Below are positions 27,039-34,625 of a stretch of DNA of 53,680 nucleotides, piece by piece. The translations under genes were made by a program, and so were the position numbers. The stretch is from positions 1-53,680 of the forward strand of contig JAIQFW010000001.1 in the NCBI GenBank assembly GCA_020073105.1, given 5' to 3'. The notes under the pieces are model-generated. The model searched no databases and had not been told where the DNA came from. It saw nothing but the letters and a program-made list of their open reading frames with translations. This stretch comes from Terriglobia bacterium. Its GTDB lineage: Bacteria; Acidobacteriota; Terriglobia; Terriglobales; Acidobacteriaceae. How positions within the stretch are numbered: position 1 is the first letter of the stretch; every line of letters begins with the position of its first letter.

Positions 27039-27896
27039 CTGAGTAAACTCCGCCGGCCTTCCCGTCAGGCGCTCGATCCGCTTTGCGATCGGTGGATGGG
27101 TCGAGAACAGGCTGCCAAAGTTCATGCCGAGTAGTGGCTGAATAATGAACAAATGGGCGGTCGAGGGCGTTGCCTGCATCGGCAGCCGCCGCGAATAGGC
27201 ATCCAGCTTCGTTAAGGCGCTGGCCAGAGCGTACGGGTTGCCGGTGAAGTGCGCGCCCGTGGCATCGGCTTGATACTCGCGGGAACGCGAAACCGCCAAC
27301 TGAATCAGCGACGCAGCGATCGGTGCGAGGATCAGCATCAGAAGGGCGCCAATACCGCCGCCACGGTCACGGTCATCTCGGCCGCCCATCCCGCCGAAGA
27401 ACATAGCCCAGCGTCCCATACTGGCCAGCATGGTGATAGCTCCGGCGACCGTTGCCGCGACTGAGCTGATGAGAATGTCGCGGTTGTTCACGTGTCCCAA
27501 CTCATGCGCCAGCACGCCTTCCAGTTCCTCGTCGTTGAGCAGGGTGAGAATGCCTTGGGTCACAGCGACAGACGCGTGGCTGGGATTGCGGCCCGTCGCG
27601 AATGCGTTGGGCGAGTCGGTCGGAATCACGTAGAGCTTTGGCATGGGGATGCCAATCTTCTGTGTCAGGCGCTCGACCACTTCGTACGCACGGGGCAATT
27701 GCTCGCGGGTGACCGGCTGGGCGCGGTACATGGCCAAAGCAATCTTGTCCGAGTAAAAGTACGAAACGAAGTTCATGACCGCTGCCAGCGCCAGCGCCAG
27801 GATCATGCCGTTTTGGCCACCGAAGGCCCGGCCAATGAACACCAGCAACAGAGTGAGCAGCGTTAGAAGAAATGCGGTCTTGAATGTATTTCCCAT
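27036..27896 (-). CDS. htpX: Membrane zinc metalloprotease HtpX (M48)
   Basis: The 286-residue integral membrane protease takes part in quality control of membrane proteins. Two N-terminal membrane segments (about 5-25 and 30-48) precede the catalytic HELGH (about 132-136). The third zinc ligand lies in [10 protein letters not shown] (about 209). Two further hydrophobic stretches (about 146-170, 183-203) surround a glycine- and aspartate-rich loop ([14 protein letters not shown]). The length is typical. The ATG is well placed. Confidence 0.96.
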   Translation of the reverse strand: MGNTFKTAFLLTLLTLLLVFIGRAFGGQNGMILALALAAVMNFVSYFYSDKIALAMYRAQPVTREQLPRAYEVVERLTQKIGIPMPKLYVIPTDSPNAFATGRNPSHASVAVTQGILTLLNDEELEGVLAHELGHVNNRDILISSVAATVAGAITMLASMGRWAMFFGGMGGRDDRDRGGGIGALLMLILAPIAASLIQLAVSRSREYQADATGAHFTGNPYALASALTKLDAYSRRLPMQATPSTAHLFIIQPLLGMNFGSLFSTHPPIAKRIERLTGRPAEFTQ

Positions 27897-28042
27897 TGAG
27901 ATTCTCAGTCTATTAGATGGTACCCCGAGCAGGGGGATTCAACCAGGGACGCGGCGCTGGTTCCGGGTGTAAATAGCTCCGCTGCAATGAGAAGCGTCTG
28001 GCCCCGGCGCCTTGGATACTTGAAGCCATCGTGCCGCCCAAG

Positions 28043-28813
28043 TCAGATCGTCAGAGTGAACCCTCCATCCGGCGTCAGCGTCGTACCCGAGATGTAGCTA
28101 GCCTCGTCCGAGCACAGGAAGACTATAGTTTGGGCGATCTCATCCGGACGCCCTGCGCGCCTCGTATGGACGCGTGGTATCAGAACCTTGTCGTACAAGT
28201 CGTCTCCGACGATGCCGCGCGCCCGGTGATGCATCGGCGTATCGATGAACCCTGGACACACGAGATTGACCCGGATTCCCTGCGGCGCCAGCTCCGCGGA
28301 AACGCTCGTAGTCAGCCCGATTTGCCCGTGTTTCGAGGCGACGTACGCCGCGCCGGTGGGGAAGCCAAGAAAAGAGTTTACAGAACCGACGTTGACAATG
28401 GCACCGCCACGTCCGCCCGCAAGCATGGCCCGGGCCTCGTACTTCAAACACAGAAAGGTCCCCTTCAGGTTCGTGTCGAGAACTCGGTCCCAGTCCTGCT
28501 CGGGTAAATCCGTAATGCCTGCTAATTTCCCCTCGATGCCGGCGTTGTTCACCGCGTAGTCGAGGCAGCCAAATGTCTCAATCGTATGTGCCACCATCTG
28601 TTCGACATCCTTGGCGATTGCGACATCCGTGACCACGAAGCTTGCTCTCCCTCCCCGAGACTCGATCTCACGCGTGAGGGTCGCCAGCTCCTGTTCGCGC
28701 CGCGCCGCAAGAACTACCTTGGCGCCTCGCGCCGCGAAAGCCTCACCGGTCGCTCGGCCAATCCCGCTGCTCGCGCCGGTAATCAGAGCTACTCTGCCAT
28801 TCATGTCTGACAT
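28043..28813 (-). CDS. SDR family NAD(P)-dependent oxidoreductase
   Basis: The 256-residue classical short-chain dehydrogenase has a nucleotide site TGASSGIG (about 13-20), NNAG (about 89-92), catalytic Ser in NVGSVNS, and YVASK (about 157-161). The Arg-rich AARREQE after the second strand suggests NADP(H). It ends with the usual GGFTLTI. The substrate cannot be told from sequence. The gene stands alone, with a 350-base gap upstream to the divergent cupin gene. Confidence 0.92.
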   Translation of the reverse strand: MSDMNGRVALITGASSGIGRATGEAFAARGAKVVLAARREQELATLTREIESRGGRASFVVTDVAIAKDVEQMVAHTIETFGCLDYAVNNAGIEGKLAGITDLPEQDWDRVLDTNLKGTFLCLKYEARAMLAGGRGGAIVNVGSVNSFLGFPTGAAYVASKHGQIGLTTSVSAELAPQGIRVNLVCPGFIDTPMHHRARGIVGDDLYDKVLIPRVHTRRAGRPDEIAQTIVFLCSDEASYISGTTLTPDGGFTLTI

Positions 28814-29166
28814 TTAGTCCTCCCAGGGACCGCTTGGCTCGCCAGCAAAGTTCCTTCCCCCAGGCCGTGACAGCGATATTTCTCCGTTGCGCTGTGGGAT
28901 TGTGATTATAGCGAAGCGGATCTGGGCGCGCCGTGCGAGGTGTCGCGTTCTGCGATAGGCTTGCTTCCTCGCCGAACCGCACCACTGCCAGGCGGCCCTG
29001 GCGTTTGACTTTTTCCCCAATTGGCGTACATTTCCTCTGTTCCTGACATTCAGTTCTGGGATGAGACCTCGCCGAAAAGTCTCAGCACCCCTATAGTCGG
29101 TTCCGGCGCACGGGCCTTGTCTTCGTTGGCCCAGAGTAAAAAAACCCAATCAAGAAGGAGATCAAG
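28814..29166. other. Intergenic region between divergent SDR and cupin genes
   Basis: The 353 bases separate divergent genes and must hold both promoters. A plus-strand promoter candidate lies at 29005-29032, and AAGGAG lies at 29154-29159 before the cupin ATG. The minus-strand open frame here has no ribosome site or protein-like composition and was not called. Confidence 0.6.
29005..29032 (+). promoter_or_regulatory. Candidate sigma-70 promoter for the cupin gene
   Basis: TTGACT (29005-29010) and TACATT (29027-29032) are separated by 16 bases, about 135 bases upstream of the cupin ATG. The match is by eye only. Confidence 0.35.
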
Positions 29167-29559
29167 ATGCGAGTACCATTAGCTCTTCATGGTTTGATGC
29201 TGTGCGTCTGTCTCGTTCCACTTTTGTCCGCACAGGATGCGGTTAAGGTCGATCCCAAGCATTACACGGTCGTGAGCGAGAACGCCCAGGTGCGGATTTT
29301 GAAGGTGCACTACGGCCCGCATGAGAAGTCGGTCATGCACAGCCACCCAGCTACGGTTGCTGTGTTCCTCACTGATGCTAAGGGCGTGTTCAATCTTCCG
29401 GATGGCAAGAGTCAACCCTTTGACATCAAGGCAGGCCAGGCACAATATACCGCCGCCGAAACGCACTTGCCCGAGAACACCAGTGACGCGGGGATGGATG
29501 CGATCGTAGTCGAGCTGAAAGGCAAGGCGGCCAAACCAGCGAATGCGGAGAAGAAGTAG
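29167..29559 (+). CDS. Exported cupin-fold protein
   Basis: The 130-residue protein has a signal peptide (about 1-22, ending LLSAQ). A single small beta-barrel follows with a cupin-like metal site (VMHSHPATVAVFL; HxH) and a second block, FDIKAGQAQYTAAETHLPEN. Such small exported cupins are common and mostly uncharacterised. AAGGAG precedes the ATG by seven bases. The C terminus is Lys/Ala rich. It is the first of a run of small exported proteins on the plus strand. Confidence 0.8.
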   Translation: MRVPLALHGLMLCVCLVPLLSAQDAVKVDPKHYTVVSENAQVRILKVHYGPHEKSVMHSHPATVAVFLTDAKGVFNLPDGKSQPFDIKAGQAQYTAAETHLPENTSDAGMDAIVVELKGKAAKPANAEKK

Positions 29560-29591
29560 ATCTCCGGACGTGGACGGCCAAGGATTTGGTC

Positions 29592-29690
29592 GAGTTCCAA
29601 AACTTCACAGGAGGTAAAGACATGCGCAAATTATGGTTGGTTGGCTGCACTGTATTGCTGCTGGCATCGCTGTCGCTGGCGAAGGACAAG
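29592..29690 (+). repeat. Leader/signal-peptide cassette, copy A
   Basis: The segment holds the leader, AGGAGGT (29609-29615), the ATG at 29622 and the signal peptide coding region. It is closely related to 30278-30372: both read GAGTTC-AAAAC, TCACAGGAGG, TGCG(C/T)AAATT and an identical ATCGCTGTCGCTGGCGAAG. The proteins after the cassette are unrelated. Confidence 0.8.
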
Positions 29691-30113
29691 TTGGTGTCGC
29701 AGTGGAATTGTGGCAAGCCGTCGGACGCGCACAGCATTGATGTGGGCGACCAGGCGAATCATACCTATGCGATCACCAAGACGACTTGCACCGCTGCCAA
29801 AGGCGAGGTGGGCGGGGTGAAGGAGAAAGAAGGTATCGGCACGCAATTCAACGAAACCATGGGCGACACGACCACCTGGCATGGAGTGTTCGTGGTTACC
29901 GCGGAAAATGGCGACAAGATTTACTACCACTACTCCAACTCGGGCAAGGGCATGGTGAAGGATGGGCAATTTCAGTCCGGGGACAATAAGTGGTCCATCG
30001 CCGGCGGCACTGGGAAGTTTGCCGCGGCTAAAGGCGAAGGCAGCTGCTCCGGCAAGGGCAATGCCGATGGGACCGTTACGTGGGATTGCATGGGCACCTA
30101 CGCCCTCAAGTAG
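29622..30113 (+). CDS. Exported hypothetical protein, beta-barrel-like
   Basis: The 163-residue protein starts at ATG 29622, seven bases after a perfect AGGAGGT. It has a signal peptide (MRKLWLVGCTVLLLASLSLA). The mature part is beta-rich, with four Cys residues (two probable disulfides). Near the end a block WSIAGGTGKFAAAKGEGS recalls the GGTGKF-A-GEG signature of allene-oxide-cyclase/dirigent-like barrels; this link is weak. Its leader and signal peptide are near copies of those of the next gene. Function is unknown. Confidence 0.75.
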   Translation: MRKLWLVGCTVLLLASLSLAKDKLVSQWNCGKPSDAHSIDVGDQANHTYAITKTTCTAAKGEVGGVKEKEGIGTQFNETMGDTTTWHGVFVVTAENGDKIYYHYSNSGKGMVKDGQFQSGDNKWSIAGGTGKFAAAKGEGSCSGKGNADGTVTWDCMGTYALK

Positions 30114-30218
30114 GGTCTGGGGGCGGCTGGTGCTGCTTTCAAAGATATGGGTCGAACTGGCTTTGGCATTGGAGTGACAAGAACCTCAACCTGGCAGACT
30201 GCTGGCAGGCACTGGCTC

Positions 30219-30250
30219 CGGAACCCGCTCCACGCTTGTGAGCGGGTCCG
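30219..30250 (+). terminator. Hairpin between small exported-protein genes
   Basis: ACCCGCTC (30223-30230) pairs with GAGCGGGT (30240-30247), extended by CGG/CCG with a one-base bulge. Only a short T run (GCGTTTTG) follows, so it may be a weak terminator or processing site. Confidence 0.4.
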
Positions 30251-30277
30251 GCGTTTTGGGGGACCCGGTCCAGGTGT

Positions 30278-30372
30278 TGAGTTCAAAACCTCACAGGAGG
30301 CGACGAGGACCTGCGTAAATTTGCGTTGATCGGCTGTTCGTTGTTGCTGTTGACATCGCTGTCGCTGGCGAA
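30278..30372 (+). repeat. Leader/signal-peptide cassette, copy B, with CTG for ATG
   Basis: This is the second copy of the cassette at 29592-29690. AGGAGG lies at 30295-30300. The codon that aligns with ATG 29622 is CTG at 30311-30313. A three-base insertion separates the ribosome site from it. Confidence 0.8.
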
Positions 30373-30766
30373 GACGGACGGCTCGGACGAAGAAGCGATC
30401 CGGAAACTTGATACGCAATGGTCGGCTGCGGCGCAGAGCAAAGATGTCGACAAGACGATCTCGTTCTATGCTGAAGACGGTTCCGCGCTTCCTGCCAATG
30501 CACCGAAGGCGACTGGGAAGGAACAGATTCGTGCGGTTTGGTCGCATCTGTTGTCCGAGCTCAAGGCCGACGTGAGCTTTGCGCCAACCAAGATTGAGGT
30601 GTCGAAGTCCAAGGACATGGCTTACGACGTGGGAACCTATGAGTTGAAAGTAAAGGATGCCCAGGGGAACCCCATGACCGAGATCGGCAAATACGTCGTA
30701 GTGTGGAAGAAGCAGCCGGACAAGCAGTGGAAAGTCATGGCTGACATCTTCAATGCGGACAAGTAA
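30311..30766 (+). CDS. Exported SnoaL/NTF2-like (DUF4440-type) protein, CTG start
   Basis: The 151-residue protein has a signal peptide (MRKFALIGCSLLLLTSLSLA) and then a cone-shaped NTF2-like fold: IRKLDTQWSAAAQSKDVDKT, FYAEDGSAL, and a C-terminal strand pair KYVVVWKKQPDKQWKVM. Families of this fold include ketosteroid isomerase and DUF4440 proteins. No catalytic pair is evident. The start is odd: alignment with the paralogous leader at 29.6 kb puts the first codon at CTG 30311, ten bases after AGGAGG. A TTG at 30326 would truncate the basic n-region of the signal peptide. Either CTG initiates or the gene is poorly translated. Confidence 0.75.
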   Translation: MRKFALIGCSLLLLTSLSLAKTDGSDEEAIRKLDTQWSAAAQSKDVDKTISFYAEDGSALPANAPKATGKEQIRAVWSHLLSELKADVSFAPTKIEVSKSKDMAYDVGTYELKVKDAQGNPMTEIGKYVVVWKKQPDKQWKVMADIFNADK

Positions 30767-30914
30767 CGGTATCGCCACGCGGGGTCGAAGCAGCGATCAA
30801 CAATGACACCAATTGACATTCTGTGCTCCGAAGCGTAGCGTTGCCCTGCTTTCCAAAGACCTTTCGTAACGCGGCCCAGCTCTCAGAGGCCGCCATCCCA
30901 ACATTAGGAGCCCC

Positions 30915-31655
30915 ATGCGTAAATTCGCGCTTGTAATCATTTTGCTGTTCCTCGCCATCTCGGTTCTGGCCCAGTCCGGACCCCAGATGGTCTCCGAAGT
31001 AAACATCTCCACCCCCAAGTCTGGGATGACCAGCCAGTGGGAAGCCGGCCGCAAGGAGCATTCCGCTTTCCACGCCGCCCAAAAAGATGCGTGGAGCATA
31101 TTCGTGTGGGAGATCACCACCGGCGAGCGTAGCGGCAGCTACATCATGGCTTCCCCGGGACACAACTGGAAGGACTTCGACTCCCGCGATGCCTTCAACA
31201 AGCTCGACGGCCCCAATGTGCAAAAGACGATGGGCCCCTACGCGGCAGGCGGCGGTACGTTCTACTACGTGTATCGCGATGACCTCAGCCTGACCAAACC
31301 GCCGGCCGTACCGGCCAAGATGCGGACCACCGCGACCTACAACATTATCCCTGAACACCTGAATGACTTCATTGATGCGGTCAAGAAGATCAATGCCGCC
31401 ATTCAGAAGACCAACTACCCGGCCAAGCCCTCTCGCTGGTATGCGCTCGCCAACGGCGGTGACGCGCCCACCTTCGTGCTGGTCACCGACCGCGCTTCCT
31501 GGGGTGACATGGAACCGCCGGAAAAGAAACTCGAAGATGCGCTCAAAGAGACTTACGGTGACGCGAGTGCGCTTGACCAACTGCGCCGCAGCTGCCACCG
31601 CATCGTTACGGAAATGTCGGTATTTCGCGCCGACCTGAGCTACATGCCGAAGTAA
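30915..31655 (+). CDS. Exported hypothetical protein, 246 residues
   Basis: The protein starts at an ATG after TTAGGAG and has a signal peptide of the same MRKFAL... type as the two genes before it (MRKFALVIILLFLAISVLAQ). The mature part contains two similar halves with aromatic strands (SIFVWEITTGERSG, FYYVYRDD; RWYALANGGDAPTFVLVTD). They look like a tandem ferredoxin-like alpha-beta barrel, but no family is recognised. Function is unknown. It is probably in the same exported-protein cluster. Confidence 0.75.
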   Translation: MRKFALVIILLFLAISVLAQSGPQMVSEVNISTPKSGMTSQWEAGRKEHSAFHAAQKDAWSIFVWEITTGERSGSYIMASPGHNWKDFDSRDAFNKLDGPNVQKTMGPYAAGGGTFYYVYRDDLSLTKPPAVPAKMRTTATYNIIPEHLNDFIDAVKKINAAIQKTNYPAKPSRWYALANGGDAPTFVLVTDRASWGDMEPPEKKLEDALKETYGDASALDQLRRSCHRIVTEMSVFRADLSYMPK

Positions 31656-31682
31656 GGCTGGATGGGCCTGCTGTGCCGGGGC

Positions 31683-31710
31683 GTAGCGCAGGGATTCAGC
31701 CCTGCGTTAC
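31683..31710. repeat. Dispersed palindrome upstream of the GNAT gene
   Basis: The arms are 11 bp with one mismatch (31683-31693 and 31700-31710) around ATTCAG. It lies 26 bases before the chosen GNAT start, and an upstream in-frame start would translate it as GVAQGFSPAL. Confidence 0.6.
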
Positions 31711-31736
31711 CAGCCCTTCGCAACGGAAGACGATCG

Positions 31737-32402
31737 ATGCAGGATTCAGCTGAACACGTGCCGATCGAGTATGGCGTCTATGCTCTCTCCGACGCTGATG
31801 CGATGGCAAGGCTCCTGGGCGAGGTGTTCAGTCGTCGCGACCCGCCCGCCGTCGCAGTCGGCCTGACCCCTTCCGAGTTCGAGGCGTTCGTCCGGCTGTT
31901 CTGCCGCAAAGCGGCAGCCGAGGGCCTCACAATCGTGGCGCGTCTGGCCGATACGGGCGAGCTGGTCGGCGCGCTGCTGACTGAGGACTGTGCATCGGCG
32001 CTGCCCGGCGGGATGGATCGGCTGAGCGCAAAGTTCGATCCGATCTTCGATATCCTGGGCCAGTTGGATGCGGAGTACCGGCGAGGCCAGCCAGTTCGTC
32101 CCGGCGAGTCTCTCCATTTGTTCCTGCTCGGGGTCTCCGACCGTGTCGCCGGACGGGGAGTGGGGCATCAGCTTGTCGCAGCCTGCCTTGAGCACGGTGC
32201 GCGTAGAGGCTATCGGATAGCGGTCACCGAGGCGACAAACAAGGTGTCACAGCACATCTTCCGCAAGCAGGGATTCGTGACGCGCGTGCAGCGCTCCTAC
32301 CAGAATTACCGCTTCGACGGACGGGCGGTTTTTGTGTCGATTGCTGAGCACGGTGGCCCGATGCTCATGGAGAAGTCCCTGGCACCGTCCAATCCCGTTT
32401 AG
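31737..32402 (+). CDS. GNAT family N-acetyltransferase
   Basis: The 221-residue protein has the acetyl-CoA binding motif of GNAT enzymes (GRGVGHQL, about 137-144) after the strand LHLFLLGVSD. A later block is IAVTEATNKVSQHIFRKQGF. The ATG at 31737 was chosen, six bases after GGAAGA; an in-frame start at 31662 would translate a dispersed palindrome. The acceptor is unknown. Its stop overlaps by three bases with the stop of the convergent gene, so the two genes end tail to tail. Confidence 0.85.
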   Translation: MQDSAEHVPIEYGVYALSDADAMARLLGEVFSRRDPPAVAVGLTPSEFEAFVRLFCRKAAAEGLTIVARLADTGELVGALLTEDCASALPGGMDRLSAKFDPIFDILGQLDAEYRRGQPVRPGESLHLFLLGVSDRVAGRGVGHQLVAACLEHGARRGYRIAVTEATNKVSQHIFRKQGFVTRVQRSYQNYRFDGRAVFVSIAEHGGPMLMEKSLAPSNPV

Positions 32403-33772
32403 CTGACGGGCGAAGGGGCGCGTCCTCCCCGCTTTACTGCCCGCTCCAGGGTCTGGTCGAGGGCAGCCTTGGCCTTCTCGTACTCTTGCTGCGAGATGCG
32501 TCCCTGCTTGTGCTCGACTTCGAGCTGGAAGATCTCTTCCTTCAGCGCTTCGAGCAACATTGCGGAGTGGTCGGACGCTTTCGGCCGAACGGCGCGGGGA
32601 GTCTCCGGAGCTTCGATATCGGAAGCAACAAAATCGGGCACGCCCGCGGTTGCGGTCTTGGAGCGCCCGGCAATGTAAATGGCGCCCGCGGCCAGCACCA
32701 CGGCGAAACCGCCCAGAATGTACCAGCGGTATTTCTCCAATGGGTCGGGTGCATCGATGGGCGGGCCTAAGCCTCCGCCCGGCCGCGAATCGCGGCCCAC
32801 CGTGGCGCCGCCAACGGGAGTTGGGCTGCCCTGGCTATCGTCCCCGGCTTCGCCCAACGCTCCGGTTCCAGAAATGCTGAAATCCAGCGGCTGGCCGACG
32901 GTGGTATTGGAAGCTACCTGTACGACGGCATCGGACTGGCGTGGGTCCTGCATGGCTTGAAACGCCACGCCTTGCCCGGCAGTGAACTGCATGGTCTTCG
33001 GCAGCATCACCACAAAATGTTGTGCGCCATAAAGCGCGCGAGGGTTGATGCTGACCTGGCCGCTGTATGGCATGTGGAACGAAACCTGGAACTGTGTCTC
33101 TCCCGGCCGCAATGGGAAGATGAAGGCGTAACGGCTCTTTTCTTTTTGCGGAACAGGGGCGGAGTTGATCGGCTGGCCGCCGGCGGTCTCTGCCATGGAT
33201 TGGTCGACCTGCGCCCCGTCGGGAAGATAGAACTCGAAGTTCTGATCGTTCATCTGAGTGCGCGGCGGGCTGGAAGTGTTATTGACGGCGAACAGACGAA
33301 CACCTTGCAGTTCGTTGCCCTGCGCCTGCAATCGCATCACATCGGCGGTCACGCTGATGCCCACAACCTTCTTGGCTACGTCATAGACCTGCACCTCCAC
33401 CGAAGTCGTTCCCGGAGGCGCCATGCGGTGATAAGTCACGCCCTGGTGGATGACCCGGATGAGGTGTGGGCCACTGGCATCGTCGAGCTTGAGCGTGAAG
33501 CCACCCTTGGCATCGCTTTGAGTGCGCCCTGCCTCCTGCATGCCTTGGGAGAGGCTGAGCAGCACGACGTCGTCGCCGGCCGCGGGCTTGCTGGTGGTGA
33601 CGTTGGTGACCGTGCCAGTGAGGGTCTGGGCAGAAGAAATTCCGGCCAGCAGCAAGAAAGCCAGGAGCACACTGGTCCCGCGTGGGAACGGGCGCCCTCG
33701 CAAGCCTGCCCTGAGCGAAGCCGAAGGGTTCAGGCCGGGCGTAAGCCCGCCAGCGAAATTAGACAGTTTCAA
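32399..33772 (-). CDS. Membrane protein with carboxypeptidase-regulatory-like domain, ccm-linked
   Basis: The protein has up to 457 residues. A signal peptide (LLAFLLLAGISSAQ) precedes a carboxypeptidase-regulatory-like beta sandwich (LTGTVTNVTTSKPAAGDDVV). About 200 beta-rich residues follow, then one transmembrane segment (WYILGGFAVVLAAGAIYIAG) and a cytosolic tail. The tail ends in a short helical pair (EEIFQLEVEHKQGRISQQEY) like CcmI or SHOCT tails. The TTG start at 33772 overlaps the upstream stop as TTGA, with GGAG upstream; this would put a dispersed repeat (NPSASLRAGL) into the N terminus. A GTG at 33670 starting right at the signal peptide is the alternative. Its place at the end of the ccm genes suggests a role in cytochrome c maturation. 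Confidence 0.75.
   Translation of the reverse strand: MKLSNFAGGLTPGLNPSASLRAGLRGRPFPRGTSVLLAFLLLAGISSAQTLTGTVTNVTTSKPAAGDDVVLLSLSQGMQEAGRTQSDAKGGFTLKLDDASGPHLIRVIHQGVTYHRMAPPGTTSVEVQVYDVAKKVVGISVTADVMRLQAQGNELQGVRLFAVNNTSSPPRTQMNDQNFEFYLPDGAQVDQSMAETAGGQPINSAPVPQKEKSRYAFIFPLRPGETQFQVSFHMPYSGQVSINPRALYGAQHFVVMLPKTMQFTAGQGVAFQAMQDPRQSDAVVQVASNTTVGQPLDFSISGTGALGEAGDDSQGSPTPVGGATVGRDSRPGGGLGPPIDAPDPLEKYRWYILGGFAVVLAAGAIYIAGRSKTATAGVPDFVASDIEAPETPRAVRPKASDHSAMLLEALKEEIFQLEVEHKQGRISQQEYEKAKAALDQTLERAVKRGGRAPSPVS
33704..33730. repeat. Dispersed repeat (CCTGAGCGAAGCCGAAGGG type)
   Basis: This CCTGAGCGAAG-containing segment reads NPSASLRAGL on the minus strand. It lies between the two candidate starts of the ccm-linked membrane protein, and resembles 34564-34590 and the ends of the element in dnaE2 at 40507-40619. 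Confidence 0.6.
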
Positions 33773-34086
33773 ACCCTTGCTCCTTTGCTATTGCCCACCG
33801 CTGCGTTCGCTGCGGCTTCTTCAAGATGAGCGATCTCCGCCAGGACTGCCGCCGCTTCTTCCTCCAGGGAGGCCTTCATCGCCTGGTAGTCTGCGTCCGG
33901 GAACTTGCCGGCATTGAATTCAAAATTCAGATCGCGCAGGTTCTCGTACACCGCCTCCTTGCGCTCCCGCAAGTAGGAGAGGCGGGTCTTCTGCGGGCCC
34001 AGGTACAACTTTCCAGGCAGGGAAAACACGTACACCAGAGTCCCGGCGGTAACCAACATGCAGGCCATCGCGGCAATCGTGTTCAT
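33769..34086 (-). CDS. CcmI-like small membrane protein
   Basis: The 105-residue protein has one N-terminal membrane segment (MACMLVTAGTLVYVFSLPG). A long helical region follows, with FEFNAGKFPDADYQAMKASL and a Glu/Ala-rich coiled coil. This is the layout of the N-terminal part of CcmI, which delivers apocytochrome c to the heme lyase, or of short CcmH-linked proteins. The ATG at 34086 overlaps the stop of ccmH as ATGA, with AAGGAG upstream, so translation is coupled. The TPR half of full-length CcmI is absent. Confidence 0.7.
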   Translation of the reverse strand: MNTIAAMACMLVTAGTLVYVFSLPGKLYLGPQKTRLSYLRERKEAVYENLRDLNFEFNAGKFPDADYQAMKASLEEEAAAVLAEIAHLEEAAANAAVGNSKGARV

Positions 34087-34625
34087 ACTTCGGTCTCCTT
34101 CTGTGCCTGCTCGCGGAAATGCTCGAGTTCGGCGCCGTGCACGGGCACCGGAGCATCTGCCGGCCTCAGCAGGGGACGGTTCCTCCAGGCACGCACGATA
34201 AACGAGACCAGGCCGATGCCCAGGATCAGAGCGGCGTAGGGCATGATCCATGCCACCCGGTTAAATCCGGCCTTGGTGGGAGCAGCCAGCACGGTCGGGC
34301 CGTACTTCTGCACGAACCCTTGCAGAGTGAGGTCGTCGCTGTCTCCACGATCCACCGCGGTCATCAGCTCGGCCCGCATGCGGTCGGAATAAGAGCAGCC
34401 GACGTGGTTGCACTCCAGCAGAATCTGGTTGCAGCCGCAGGCACACATCATGCGATGGCCGAGCTCATTGAAGCGGGCAGATTCATCGCCCGCGCCCATG
34501 AGAAGCAGAGTGACCGTCAGCAGCAGAGCGATCTTGAAGGCTGGACGAAACCGGCTTTGCATGGCACGTTCGCTACGCTCAGGATTTCCCCTGTCGGGGC
34601 CGACGCCTGCAAAATGGCGCAACAT
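34083..34625 (-). CDS. ccmH: Cytochrome c maturation protein CcmH
   Basis: The protein reduces or holds the CxxCH cysteines of apocytochrome c for heme attachment. After a hydrophobic signal segment (ALLLTVTLLLMGAG) it carries the redox loop MMCACGCNQILLECNH with three close cysteines. A helical bundle (GFVQKYGPTVLAAP) and a C-terminal membrane segment (MPYAALILGIGLVSFIV) follow. The ATG at 34625 overlaps the ccmF stop (TAATG) and gives 180 residues. An ATG at 34562 (MQSRF...) just before the signal segment is possible. The stretch between holds a dispersed repeat read as NPERSERA. Confidence 0.88.
   Translation of the reverse strand: MLRHFAGVGPDRGNPERSERAMQSRFRPAFKIALLLTVTLLLMGAGDESARFNELGHRMMCACGCNQILLECNHVGCSYSDRMRAELMTAVDRGDSDDLTLQGFVQKYGPTVLAAPTKAGFNRVAWIMPYAALILGIGLVSFIVRAWRNRPLLRPADAPVPVHGAELEHFREQAQKETEV
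34564..34590. repeat. Dispersed repeat in the 5' part of ccmH
   Basis: Read on the minus strand it gives NPERSERA (CCTGAGCGTAGCGAACG). It lies between the two possible ccmH starts, so it is either in the leader or in the extreme N terminus. Confidence 0.5.

Noticed and set aside
28814-29149. Minus-strand open frame in the SDR-cupin gap
   Set aside because: No ribosome site, odd composition, and it would cover the likely cupin promoter.
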